This document shows, in pieces, positions 12,601-21,378 of a DNA stretch of 64,000 bases. The stretch spans positions 23,271,674-23,335,673 of the forward strand of contig OX393579.1 of the NCBI GenBank assembly GCA_947652605.1. Reading direction: 5' to 3'. The notes under the pieces are model-generated. The model did not search any database, was not told the origin of the DNA, and worked only from the letters and a program-made list of their open reading frames with translations. This stretch comes from Elmis aenea (lineage: Eukaryota; Arthropoda; Insecta; Coleoptera; Elmidae). A program made the translations under genes and the position numbers. Numbering within the stretch: the stretch's first letter is position 1; each line of letters begins with the position of its first letter.

Positions 12601-15600
12601 CGGAAAAGTTACATGTAACTCATGAAATGAATACTAGATTAATTAATTAATCGGTTAAATATTTATTTAAGGTTGTTGGACACAAGCAAACAAATACTCC
12701 AGATGAAACTGATTGTACCCAAATAAATGAAACAGAAATGAGTTGTGAAACAAGTGAAATGGAAACTAGTAAAACAAGTGAAACGGAAACTAGTAAAACA
12801 AGTAAGTTCTATTTTTCCAAAATTATTAATAGGTTTGATCAGTTATACTTTTCTCTTTATCTATTAGACCGTCACTCTTTCGGGTGTAAGGCCTAGCCTA
12901 TCTACCCTCACGGGTGTAAGGCATTGGTGGATTTGAGTTTTTTCTTATATCTTTCCCATGTCCTTTTTCATTGATTGTGTCATTTCCGATATCTGCTTGT
13001 TATCTTTTCTTGTTTATTATTCTTACATTTATTTTCTTTCTCATGTCCTTTTTCTTTGCCTGGGTCTTTGTCCTATATTTCTGTTATTCTCTGTCAGCTT
13101 TTTGAAGGTTGTTGGTTTGTTGTTGTTTTATTTACTTTCAGCTTTTCCTGCTCCCCGTCCCATCTCCATTCTTTTCCATCTACTGTAGGGTTGCCATGCG
13201 TCCGGATTTTCCCGGACATGTCCTCTTTTTTCATGTGTCGGGGAAGGTCCGGTAGGGATTTTGATTGGGTCCGGAATTTTTAAAATTCTGTATAATTGCA
13301 TGTTTTTGCCGCCATTTGTTGTGTAGCGGCACTTCGTTCTTTGGCGGAACTTCTTCCATAACGAAGATAGTCACATAGTCATTTTCTGCGAGTGTGCAGT
13401 ATTAGACGTTCGTAGAGCACAGGATATCTATGAAGCGGGTGGACTAGCGATAGTGTTAGCGGCCGCAACGCTCATATTAGGGCCAGTTTGATCGAACCCG
13501 ACAGTAACTTTTTAAGTACGTAGCGCGCGATTCTTTGATAGTGTATTATTTTTCCTCGTTGTTGATCTGTTCAGGGCCGGATATAGGATTGTGCAGAGTG
13601 TGCATCACACACGGTCCCGCGCCTAGACCGGCCCCGCGCTAACAGTTTAGGGTTTGCGGGGCCTAGTGCGAAAATAAAAAACACACGCACAAGTTTTTTT
13701 TTTTTTTAAGTTTAGCCTGTTTTTTTAGTAACATTCTACTTTAACTTGGCCCTTTACCAAAATATGCGGCCCCGCATTTGTTTTCGCACACAGCACCGCA
13801 AACCTTAGGACCGTTTACAACCATATTAAATTAATAGTATTAATTTGTCTAATCCAGTTTTGTTTAATTATCTTTTTCTTGTCTATAATTATACAAATAA
13901 AGCAAGCTTCATCTTTACGTCACGTGTCCTAGATTTGTCCTCTTTTTTGGAACTGTTAATGTCCTAGTTTGTCCTAGATTTTTAACATTACTGTCCTGGT
14001 TACACATTTTAAAACATGGCAACCCTAATCTACTGTGATTTTTGATATCCTATTTTCGTTGTTCTCCCTTTCTGTCTCTCTTCTTCCGCTATTTGTTTTA
14101 ACTTCTTTTGAATTTCCAGTTCCTCCTTAGTCATTTCGTTGTTTATATAAATTTTTTCTTTGAGTTGTTTTAACTTATACTTGTTTTTCATGACCTGTTC
14201 TTTTTCTAGTGGTTTGTAAAGAAGTTCTAGCTTACATGATTTTATTCCTATCTGTACGGCGTTTTTAATCTGAACTTTTATACCGTTTCTTCTTTCAATC
14301 AAGTGTTCGAATTCCTGTATAAGGTCTGCTTTGTTATCAGTTTTTATCTCCATGCCTGTCACAACGATATTGTTTTTGGTTCTATCTGTTTCCAATCTTC
14401 TAACTCTATCTTCTACGGATTTTATCCTCTTTTATTATCTTGTTTTCGTTTATCAGCAATTCATTTTCCTGTTTTAGTTCCTTCAGTTCTTCTTGATATG
14501 ACCTCTGATCATGTTTTATTTCTTTTATATCTCTCATTATTTCCTTAATCATGTCCGTGAGCGTTTCCTTTTGATATTCTTTCTCCTTTTTTCTTTTTGG
14601 GGTGTCCTGTTTTTCTTTTTATTCTTTTTACTCCCTTTTTTAGATATGTCTTCTATGTCCTGTTCTCTTTTCCTTTTCGAATCTTCCGACTTATACTCGT
14701 CGCTCTCAAGATGTTTTATTTCTTTCATATCTTTCATTACTTCTTCCACTATGTTCGTAAGCATATCTATTTTATCCATTTTAGGAACGTCAATATCACT
14801 GATATTATATACGTGGTTGTTGATTCTATATCACTCTATAATTTTGCTGGTTGGCTAAAGTAGCTAGGTGCAATAAAACAATACAGTTAAAAAAAACTCT
14901 ATAATTTTTGAATTAAACCGTTTTGCACACTGTTAACTATTCGCTCGACCTTGACCCTCGTGATAGGACCCGGTATTCTAGTTTATTATCTCCGATTGCC
15001 GCAGCCACAAAAAACACGTCTGATCCGTTTGGCTGGCCAAACGCAACTCCTCAGTTATACTTAAACATTGTTTATTTTTAATTTATACCGGTTAAAACCT
15101 AAATATTATTTATTATATTTTTTATTCAGGATGCATCACTTTTAGATGTGGCACTATTGCTATCTCTGTAAATAATAAAAATACAAGGTTGGTTAAGTAG
15201 GACAAAATTTAGCTCTTTACGAGTGTATTTTAAACACAATCTTGTTTTTTTTTTTTAAATTCAATTGCTTATTGGGGCCGAGCATTAAAAATATATAAAG
15301 AATGAAAAAGGGTATTGATCTGAAATTTTGGTTATGACCATGATGGCATATGATCTGTTTAATGAAAATATTTTCAAGATGGCAACACTTCCGGAATTAC
15401 CGGAAGTTGATGTCTACTTTCTTATTTCAAATACAATGGTCTATTTTTTATTGCATTTTTGGATTAAACAAGTTATTTTAGAGGGACTTTTATTATCGTT
15501 CCCTATACCTAAGTGCAATCTTTTTTTGATTTTTGGACTTTTTTGAAAATTTTTGGATTTTTATTGTGATGCTTAATATTATCTACAGCCTCCATTTTGG

Positions 15601-18598
15601 AAGAGAAAACGCTTAAATTTAGACTATGCATAGAGGAAACCCTGGAGTTCATACTGGAATATTTGCAATCGATGCATTTCGTTTCCCATACCTATCTGCA
15701 ATAATTTTCGAGTTATTAAATTTTTTTTATAAAGTTAAGAGAAATTTCAACATTTTTAATTAGTAGGCCTTGAAAATGACAACAAATGCCAATATTAATA
15801 ACCGTCAACCACTTTTATCGCATTTGCCTGAAGCATCGATGAAAATGGAAAATCAAGAGTATACAAACAAGGATATTCTGAATTTATTTTACATTTCTGG
15901 ACAATATCACAAGATTATTGGAAGTACAAATGAATCGTTGTGCATTTTGTGCTTTTTAATGTAGCTCGGACAGCATAGTATGTTAAACCCAAGTCTTGCA
16001 CTGCCAATCGAATTGTCCGCCGAAGATGGCCATTAAAATATTCCAGGATGTTAACTTCATTAGTTTCATTATTTGTCACACGCTTAGGTCGAGTACTAGC
16101 AGATTTCACTCTTCTAAATTGCAAAAAATTTTATTCTATTCATTTAAATTTCTGGTCATTACAGTCAAATGAGGATACCTCTCACTGAACAGACAGCAAG
16201 TTCTTTCAATAATCTTGTGACATTCTTCATGAATATAAAATAAGTTCAAAATATTCTTGTTTCAATACTCTTGACTTTTCATTTTCATGGATATTTCAGA
16301 CAAACGCGATAAAAGTGGTTGATAGTTATTATTATTGGCATTTGTTGTCATTTCCAAGGCTTACTATTTAAAAATATTACAATTTCCCTTAACTTTATCA
16401 AAGATTCTTAATAACTCGAAAATTGTTGCAGATAGGTATAAGAAACGCTAAGACAGATTGATGCAGAATTTAATTTTGCATTAGAAAGTTTTAAAAAAAT
16501 TTGGGCATTGTATTCGAAAAAAAGTTTTAGTGGTCTGAAGTTATGTTAAAAGAAAATTAAATTTTGGACACCCTGTAAGTAATGCATCGATTGCAAAAAT
16601 TTCAGTATGAACTCCAAGGTTTCTTCTATGCATAGTCTAAATTTAAGCGTTGTTTCTTCAAAAATGGTGGCGTTAGATAATATTAAGCATCACGATTAAA
16701 ATCAAAAAAATTAAAAAAAAAAAGTCCAAACATCTAAAAAACGACTGCACTTAGGTATAGGGAATGCTATCAATAGTCTTTCTAAAATAACTTGTTAAAT
16801 CCAAAAATGCAATAAAAAATAGACCATTGTATTTGAAATAAGAAAGTAGACGTCAACTTCCGGTAATTCTGAAAGTGTCACCATCTTGAAAATATTTTAA
16901 TTGAAGAGATCATATGCTATTATGGTCATAACCAACATTTTAGATCAATACCCTTTTTCATTCTTCATATATTTTTAATGCCCCGTCCCAATCAATCACG
17001 GTGTATGTTATAACGAAAAAACAGAAATCAACCAAAATGTTTACACTTAAATATTTTGGCTATCGTTGCTAATACACAAAAATGCCACAGGAAAAATTTT
17101 GCTAGATTTTGTCTGTTATAAAATGGTGATGGTAAAATTTTTATTTAACGTGCGAGATATTTAATGGAACTACTTTTTTTTATGGCAGTCCTAGTAGGCG
17201 ATGACTTTAATATAAAGATTATCTTTTTTTCTTTCGATGATTTAATATTTTATGTTTATTTACAAAAGTAAAGTAAAATAACTTAAAATGTTGTGAAATC
17301 TAAGATAAAAATCAACGTTGCCATGTTAAAAACAATAATCGACTTCCATTGTTTTATTTTGACCCTTGCTATTCCATTGTCTTTTACATGGCAATGTGAA
17401 TTTTTATTTTAGATTTCACAATTATTTAGTTATTCTGCTTATTTTTGTAAATAAACATATAAAATAAGGTATAATTGCAACGAGAAAAAATTAATCTTTA
17501 TATCTAAGTCATTACCTACTAAGACTGCCATATACAAAAAAAAATAGTTTCATTAAATATCTCACACGAAAACTTCTAAATAAAAATTTGACTATTACCG
17601 TTTTATAGAAAACAAAATCTAACAAAAAATATTTTCTCACATTTTTGTGTATTAGCAATGATAGCTGAGATATTTAAATTTAAACAGTTTAATCAGTTTC
17701 TGTTCTACCTTGCATCATACCCTAAGCCATAGAATTTTTTAACGAAACAAGATCTTGTTTAATACGCACAACTAAAGAGCAAAATTTTGTGCCATTTAAC
17801 CAATCTTTTACTTTCATTATTTACAGTGATAACAATATTGCCGCACTGAAAAGTGAAACATCTTGTATATCTACCAGAGGTGGGCAATATTTTGGTGATA
17901 TTGAAGTTGAGAAATATTTTATATTTAGTTAAACCAGTATATTTACGTGCAAATTCTACTTAAAGTAAAAAGCACAAGTTTCATGTTTCGGCAAAGACTA
18001 TTCACATGAAGCTGTTTAAATTATCACAGCCTGCTTAATTTTATGATCCCTTAGTCAACTTTTTTATGTTTTATGGATGGTATGTTAAATTTTTTTGGTA
18101 TTAACAATCTTTGTGGTGAATACAACATAAGACAATTTTTTTTTAAATATCAAATCGTTTTTGATATACAGGGTGCACCATTTTTAGTTTCATTATTGGG
18201 TGGGTATAATGGTTAATAATGAAATTACAAAAATATGCAGCCTTTAGTTTTTTTTTTAATGATGTAACATTTGTCGTAAACAACAATGAAAAACCTTAAT
18301 AACAAAAATGATGATAGATATTATCGAGAATTTTAATGGAAAGACAAAGTATATGTGAAAGATATATCAGAAAATCTCCCAAATCTCATCATATTTTTTA
18401 CATAATTCTGTTTATTATATTACAGAAACTAACTCTGACAAAACCATTTCACCAACAAAGAGCCAGTTTAAATTAAAATTCGTGGAAGATTTAGAAGAAA
18501 TTGAAAACAAAAACAAATCAAAGGATTACTTTATTTCAAGTATCACCGATTTTAAAAATAAACTTGATAGTTATCCGGGACCATCAAAAACCAACTAA
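3550..18598 (+). CDS. NRDC: Nardilysin, C-terminal part (9 exons)
   Basis: Exons 3550-3679, 5136-5391, 5487-5637, 5745-5878, 8206-8440, 11888-12031, 12110-12556, 12672-12801 and 18426-18598 join in frame to 1800 nt: 599 codons plus TAA. The product is the C-terminal half of an M16 zinc metalloprotease that cleaves at dibasic sites and also acts in HB-EGF shedding in mammals. Diagnostic blocks are TEKWFNTPYS, LAKDVRFAIL, GLVQGNIT, EEPLFDILRTKEQLGY and LRNWSEIVSQEYIFDR. LAKDVR and EGLVQGNxT-like blocks favour nardilysin over insulin-degrading enzyme. The catalytic HxxEH and the acidic insertion belong to the N-terminal part, outside the window. Introns carry many transposons; one intron is GC-AG. 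The last 57 residues are divergent, but end in an I.D..F...L..YP pattern like other nardilysins. Confidence 0.93.
4018..4250 (+). mobile_element. Half copy of foldback family F4
   Basis: It starts TA then CAGGGTTCTCGTTTTTCG and continues through GGGGATCTCGTAAACGG and TTGTATATTCAGGTG, matching the left arm of the full element at 29491-31839. No inverted partner is present. It fades out around 4200-4250. Confidence 0.75.
4265..4600. mobile_element. Possible MITE with GGTGACC / GGTAAC ends
   Basis: The left side reads AGGTGACCATTCGTCTCCG and the right side ends in GGTAACTTTAGG, a weak inverted match. An inner GTGTCCGGATTTTTACTTT motif resembles other insect MITEs. No clear duplication flanks it. 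Confidence 0.3.
4605..5106 (-). pseudogene. LINE reverse transcriptase fragment
   Basis: The minus-strand translation shows the region after the RT catalytic core: LKINVNKTNYLVI, then NEIKYLGI, then YFEYCSSILF and LQKLQNKAMRIIL. This order is typical of Jockey/CR1-type non-LTR elements in insects. Both ends are truncated, a frameshift near 4660 breaks the C-terminal extension, and no catalytic FADD box is present. Its upstream edge lies only about 30 bases from the acceptor of the exon at 5136, on the opposite strand. Confidence 0.75.
5136..5391 (+). CDS. NRDC: Nardilysin exon
   Basis: The acceptor TTTTCAAG ends at 5135 and the donor GTGAAC starts at 5392. With the one base from 3679 it reads DIPTEWLKRW, continues with NDFNLLPEDFD and VELWYRKDQKFNRPQ, and ends in phase 2. 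The LW[YF]KxDxKFxxP motif is conserved in nardilysin and insulin-degrading enzyme. Confidence 0.92.
5487..5637 (+). CDS. NRDC: Nardilysin exon
   Basis: Acceptor TTTTTAG, donor GTAAGT. It encodes ICMTNMLVILLEMDLTEEGY, then AELSY and VDGYNEKLP, matching the conserved AELxY ... V.G[FY]N.KLP pattern of M16 C-terminal halves. It ends in phase 0. Confidence 0.92.
5745..5878 (+). CDS. NRDC: Nardilysin exon
   Basis: It follows a short 107-bp intron. It encodes ILIEMIANYLKN through KPSRLAK; the final AA pairs with the next exon. Donor GTAAGT. Confidence 0.92.
6097..6402. mobile_element. hAT-like end plus 29-bp triplicate
   Basis: CAGTGGTCCCCAACCTTTTT at 6097 is a common left end of hAT elements and is followed by CACCGCGGAC. 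No right end or TSD was found, so it appears truncated. At 6318-6402 a unit of about 29 bp containing AAGTTTTAAACAAAC and AATTTTGC is present three times. Confidence 0.55.
6716..7275. repeat. TTTGCAAATCAAATTCA minisatellite with 243-bp higher-order repeat
   Basis: About 25-30 imperfect units of 17-22 bp built on TTTTGCAAATCAAATTCAMC. Blocks starting at 6777 and 7020 are nearly identical over more than 200 bp, giving a higher-order period of 243 bp. Open frames through it (up to 224 codons) are by-products of stop-poor repeat units, not genes. It lies in a nardilysin intron. Confidence 0.9.
7286..7800. repeat. Foldback extension of the minisatellite
   Basis: The sequence at 7286-7410 is mirrored at 7500-7660: ATTACCAATTCATTAC is answered by GTAATGAATTGGTAAT, and TTGTTTTCTTAAAC by an inverted copy. 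The right arm then carries a few minisatellite units in opposite orientation (7655-7740, GATTTGCAAAAGGGTGAATT). The whole region 6716-7800 is therefore one palindromic element whose left arm expanded. Confidence 0.75.
8206..8440 (+). CDS. NRDC: Nardilysin exon
   Basis: The acceptor TATTGCAG ends at 8205 and the donor GTAATT follows. The split codon gives K, then DVRFAILQKQYWSLVEKHSA, NLFIQGLVQGNIT and LHFEPIEPDQFPK. LAKDVR followed by GLVQGN.T is typical of nardilysin. It ends in phase 0. Confidence 0.93.
9128..10486. mobile_element. Foldback element family F1, copy B (complete)
   Basis: It begins CAGGGTGTCCCAGATTAC and ends in its inverse. TA flanks both sides (9126-9127, 10487-10488). The arms of about 590 and 640 bp are near-perfect complements, so the transcript or single strand would form one long hairpin. 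The centre has a short transposase scar (9722-9800). It is 1359 bp and non-coding overall. Confidence 0.9.
9722..9800 (+). pseudogene. Internally deleted transposase N-terminus
   Basis: ATGCTACATTTAAAA is followed directly by TTTAAAAGAATATGATTTTT, corresponding to the start and to the LKEYGFFEKPTKNPK end of the relic at 1962-2240; the middle is deleted. It is in the centre of F1 copy B, in opposite orientation to copy A. Confidence 0.55.
10705..11860. mobile_element. Foldback element family F3, copy 1
   Basis: It begins CAGGGGGTCCAAATTCGATA and ends with the complement, GAATTTGGACAACCCTG. TA flanks both sides (10703-10704, 11861-11862). The two arms are complementary over almost the whole length, with a small loop near 11290. 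Other copies are at 36712-37353 and 58189-59420. No coding sequence was seen. It ends only 27 bases before the exon at 11888. Confidence 0.9.
11888..12031 (+). CDS. NRDC: Nardilysin exon
   Basis: Acceptor TTTTTAG, donor GTAATA, 144 bp, phase 0 to 0. It encodes IIVNQLPLGEHCCRIQSFN, then VTNYYQSG, matching the V.YYQSG block of nardilysins. Confidence 0.92.
12110..12556 (+). CDS. NRDC: Nardilysin exon (largest here)
   Basis: 447 bp, phase 0 to 0. It encodes LLIEEPLFDILRTKEQLGYY, GILGFSITI, EVLRNWSEIVSQEYIFDR and ends RKLSIQ. EEP.F..LRTKEQLGY is the most conserved block of the C-terminal M16 half. The donor is CAG followed by GCAAGT, a GC-type splice site. Confidence 0.94.
12557..12671 (+). other. 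GC-AG intron, 115 bp
   Basis: The intron starts GCAAGTA and ends TTATTTAAG. Using GC at 12557 joins LSIQ to VVGH, which matches the LSV(H/Q)VVG pattern of nardilysins in frame. The alternative GT at 12561 would add two bases out of phase plus an alanine and break the match. CAG|GCAAGT is the strong consensus typical of functional GC donors. Confidence 0.85.
12672..12801 (+). CDS. NRDC: Nardilysin exon
   Basis: It encodes VVGHKQTNTPDETDCTQINE and a low-complexity tail built on ETSEMETSKTS repeats, ending with one base before GTAAGT. The tail corresponds to the variable acidic linker after VVG in nardilysins. Confidence 0.88.
13186..14027. mobile_element. hAT-type element nested in the LINE
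   Basis: The ends TAGGGTTGCCATG and (inverted) TAGGGTTGCCATG are identical over 13 bp. The TSD is a perfect 8-bp ATCTACTG at 13178-13185 and 14028-14035. The inner sequence is rich in GTCCTCTTTTTT/GTCCTAGTTTGTCC motifs. A further CAGGGCCGG end at 13572 suggests another truncated element inside. Confidence 0.9.
14030..14779 (-). pseudogene. LINE ORF1 (coiled-coil / RNA-binding type), broken
   Basis: Two minus-strand pieces: 14779-14549, which starts MDKIDMLTNIVEEVMKDM and is very rich in lysine (KKGSKKNKKKNRT), and 14395-14030, which reads METDRTKNNIVVTGMEIKTD, then VMKNKYKLKQLKEKIYINNE and RKGRTTKIGY-like sequence. The pattern RTKNNIV(V/I)xG...KIYIN(N/D)(E/D)(M/L)T is common in ORF1 proteins of insect Jockey-like LINEs. 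A frameshift separates the pieces, and the nested hAT insertion cuts the C-terminus. Confidence 0.65.
15127..17865. mobile_element. Composite of nested foldback elements
   Basis: The outer arms 15127-15256 and 17745-17865 are inverted (GACAAAATTTAGCTCTTTA answered by TAAAGAGCAAAATTTTGT). Inside lie two side-by-side palindromes: 15272-16990 (GAATGAAAAAGGGTATTGAT answered by ATCAATACCCTTTTTCATTC) and about 17001-17720 (arms meet near 17355; AAATCTAAGATAAAAATC answered near 17390). The first inner palindrome has a transposase fragment in its unpaired centre. The structure implies successive insertion of foldbacks in foldbacks. Confidence 0.8.
15915..16124 (-). pseudogene. Mariner-like transposase relic, second HTH part
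   Basis: The minus-strand reading gives RPKRVTNNETNEVNILEYF, then LRRTIRLAVQDLGLTYYAVR and ATLK. This fits the second DNA-binding segment of the insect mariner-like transposases: RP..xTN(E/N)E...VL.YF...P..S.R.A...LG.S...V.R.LK. It lies in the unpaired centre of the palindrome 15272-16990, with no other domain nearby. Several substitutions and both ends being open make it a relic. Confidence 0.6.
18169..18400 (+). mobile_element. Half foldback with CAGGGTGCACCA end
   Basis: TA followed by CAGGGTGCACCATTTTTAGT. The same end type occurs at 62186. No inverted partner was found in the intron. It runs up to the acceptor of the last nardilysin exon. Confidence 0.5.
18426..18598 (+). CDS. NRDC: Nardilysin terminal exon
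   Basis: The acceptor TATTACAG ends at 18425. The split codon gives K, then TNSDKTISPTKSQFKLKFVE, DYFISSITDFKNKLDSYPGP and SKTN before TAA at 18596-18598. The I..ITDF...L..YP pattern resembles the IxDIRxFxxxLxLYP end of nardilysins. The intron before it is 5.6 kb and holds the LINE and foldback composites. Confidence 0.85.
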
Positions 18599-18693
18599 TT
18601 ATGTTATTTTTATTAGGACAATTTTAACTTAAAATAGTTTACCTATACAATTAATTGTATATTTATTATTTATTGTTACATAATGATGGATGT

Positions 18694-18699
18694 AATAAA
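18694..18699 (+). terminator. Candidate poly(A) signal of nardilysin
   Basis: AATAAA 96 bases after the stop codon, followed by a GTGTAGTTTTTTTTT stretch at 18714-18729 that fits a downstream GU/U-rich element. Confidence 0.6.
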
Positions 18700-19000
18700 T
18701 GTTTTTAACAAAAGTGTAGTTTTTTTTTTGTTAGAATACTAATAATAATTGTTCTAAAATATCTCAAATACAACTCTAAATACGTTTTTTATATTTCAAC
18801 TTATGAAAAATTAATCGGAAAAAAGTGTTTTAGTCGTCATCATTCATCTCTGATTCATATTTCCCTTTTATTAAAAATATCGTAAACATTGTTTATAAAA
18901 TTGCACTGTGCTTATTTTTTTAAATTAAATAGCTTCAATAACACCAGTGTTATTGTAACTTTCATATTTTACTTTTTTTTTAAGTTTCATTTTATTTATA

Positions 19001-20638
19001 CCGCATGGTTCAGATTGACTGTCATACCCCTACAGGGTATCTCTGTTACTATAACAGTTGGCAAAAATCTAATATCGGTTTCATGGGTTATTTTTTTGAG
19101 TTAAACAAGTCCTTAATATCAGATTTTTTGTATCACTTTCTATTTTGGCACTACAAATGAAAAATTAAATTTCATCAGTTTTGAAAATTTGCTATAACTT
19201 CTTTATTTATCAAAACAACTAAATGTTATAGATTTTTTATTAACATCTTTATGCTTCATTTAAAAGAACATTTATAAAAATTTGTAACGATCTTCATCTT
19301 TGAGATATGAAGTAAACTTTTATTTATAAATAGAAACACTAGTAGACCATGCATTATATTTATAAAAGAGCTTTTTTTTTAGTTTATAAAAATATATACT
19401 TTTATATATTTGTTGCAAAAAATAGCCAAGATGTGGCTAGTTTTGTGAAAATGTAATTATCACAGTTTGCCATGATTTCATAAACAACTGATGTTTATAA
19501 TTAATAAACAACTGATGTTTATAATTAATAAACAACTAAACGTCATTTCCACAACTTCCAGGAAAATCTTCAACTGTTTACACGTTTTTACCACTTACAA
19601 TATAAACTTCTAACATGTTACACTTTTTTTTATTCATTTTGCCATGTTCACAATATCACAGTATAACAGATATAAAATAACTCGAAACTTTTGTTACAAT
19701 ATAAAATAATACCCGGATTTGCTTATAAAATTTAGAGATTTGCTTGAAGATGGCGTTTAAGTTGTTTTTTAATCATGACCAACTTCATTCATGAGTGAAT
19801 GAAGTTGGCCATGTTTTAATTGCAAACGTTATTGCTTACGAAATCATGGCAAACTACGATAATTACATTTTCAAAAAACTAGACACATCTTGGTTATTTT
19901 TTGCAACAAATATATAAAAGCATATATTTTTGAAAAACCGAAAGTCATGGCCTACTAAAGTTTCTTTTTAAAAAAATATAAGTTTACTTCATATCTAAAA
20001 GGTCAGTCGTGAGAAATTTTTAAAAAGGTTTTCCATATTATGCTTATGTTTATTATATGTTATGTTCAGTGGTGAGCTGTAGGGGGCTCACGCGAGCCCT
20101 TTGTTAAATTATTTCTTAATTTGCGAGCCCCTTGTTCTTCTTGTTAACCATTTTCTCAAGAAAAAATATATCTTAAAATCATTGTCACTACATACATTTG
20201 TAAAGCGACGAAGTCATGCCTATCAAGCAATGACGATTAAATTTAGAATAACCCGTCGCACAATAGAATTTTTTGAATTATGTACAATCACTCGATTATT
20301 TACGTTTGAATTTAAAATGCCATTTTTTTTCCAACATAAATTAACATTATTTTTTTGTTTTTATTTAACTATGAGCAAGCCCTTTGCTAAAAATTTGATA
20401 GCTCACCACTGGTTATGTTATTATGTTAATCAAAAATCTGCATAGCATTTAGTTATATTTTTATAAATAAAGAAGTTATAGTAAATTTTCAAACCAATGA
20501 AATTTCATTTTTTGTGTGTAGTGCCAAAATGGATAGTGATATAATAAATCTGATAACACAGGAGACTGATATAAGAATTTCACTAACTATTATAGTAACC
20601 AAGATACTTTGTAAAACATTCGAATTTGGTCCATCCTG
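19001..20638. mobile_element. Foldback element family F9
   Basis: The right end reads GAATTTGGTCCATCCTG then TA (20639-20640); the left end is after TA at 18999-19000. The arms mirror each other (AATTTGCTATAACTTCTTTA answered by TAAAGAAGTTATAGTAAATT). The right arm is split by the hAT MITE at 20067-20411. A 24-bp unit TAAACAACTGATGTTTATAA... is present twice plus a part at 19481-19537, and a short hairpin (CATGACCAACTTCATTCA and its inverse) lies at 19774-19813. A left arm of the same family is at 35677. It occupies most of the nardilysin-SPATA6 intergenic space. Confidence 0.8.
20067..20411. mobile_element. hAT-type MITE, 345 bp
   Basis: The ends CAGTGGTGAGCT are identical when inverted. 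The flanks are a perfect 8-bp TSD GTTATGTT at 20059-20066 and 20412-20419. It contains GCGAGCCC repeats and no coding sequence. Confidence 0.92.
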
Positions 20639-20639
20639 T

Positions 20640-21330
20640 ACTTAAACAATATTGAACAGATATAAATATAATGAAGATACTGCTGTAACAAAAAAAGTTT
20701 TCTGTAACACTGTTACTTAAGAAAGTTCTTTTGCTTCTTCTTTTAGTTAAGATAGAAATTAACAATACAAATAGAACATCACACTAATGTAAAGCATGTT
20801 CCCAGTTTATGAAGGTATTCTCGAGTAAAAATATGTGTAAATTAAAACATACTGTAGGAAAATTTGTAATACCACATAAAAAATCGTTTTTAGTGTTTAC
20901 GTACACCTATTTTTAATTCACTAAAACATTTAAAATCAGTCAACTATTTTTTTTTTCTTAATGACTAGATATAACTATAGCAGTTCTGTAACATCCCCAG
21001 ATTGATCAAACTTTATGTAAACAAATAATGCACATCACAAGTTGTTTAATTGTTAATGTTTGATCTACAAACGGCACCCACACGCAAGTATATTTATAAA
21101 CCGAGTAGGAGTAAAATCAATATTACCGTAACCTAGGTATTCAGAATACAAACAATGTTTAGTCAGGTCAAATCTGTCATCCAATTTGACAAAGATGTGT
21201 CTAATCCAAAAAAGTATTTGTTTTTAACTTTTGGACAATTTTAAATTTATTGTTTTATAATTATTTATTTTTGAATTTTATTCATCCATATTTATTATTA
21301 TTGGATAGTTTATTTTTATAAAACAGTAAA
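20640..21330. other. Intergenic and 5' flank of the SPATA6-like gene
   Basis: AT-rich with no clear repeat end. No core promoter motif could be assigned with confidence. The presumed 5' UTR of the next gene is within the last few hundred bases. Confidence 0.4.
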
Positions 21331-21378
21331 ATGCAAAGAAAAGTATTTCAGGTTCATGTGGAACTTGAAATTCAAGCT
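21331..21378 (+). CDS. SPATA6: SPATA6-like exon 1 (coding)
   Basis: The start ATG in AAAATGC context has A at -3. It encodes MQRKVFQVHVELEIQA, followed by donor GTAAGT. LEIQ..TCPGV spans the junction to exon 2. Confidence 0.9.

Larger units (their letters stand above)
12851..15050 (-). mobile_element. ORF1-only LINE-like retroposon with 12-bp TSD
   Basis: A perfect 12-bp direct repeat TCAGTTATACTT flanks the block at 12839-12850 and 15051-15062. Read on the minus strand, the block has a 5' untranslated region (about 15050-14790), an ORF1-like coding stretch and a 3' end ending AATAGATAAAGAGAA. No reverse transcriptase is present. Without the nested hAT element the retroposon is about 1.35 kb. 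The intact TSD on both sides shows that it inserted in this ORF2-less form, or lost ORF2 by a precise internal deletion. It lies in the last nardilysin intron. Confidence 0.85.

Noticed and set aside
12958..14863. Hydrophobic plus-strand frames
   Set aside because: Those at 14303-14863 are antisense to the lysine-rich LINE ORF1 on the minus strand; those at 12958-13283 cover the 3' part of the LINE and the start of the hAT insertion. No family resemblance.
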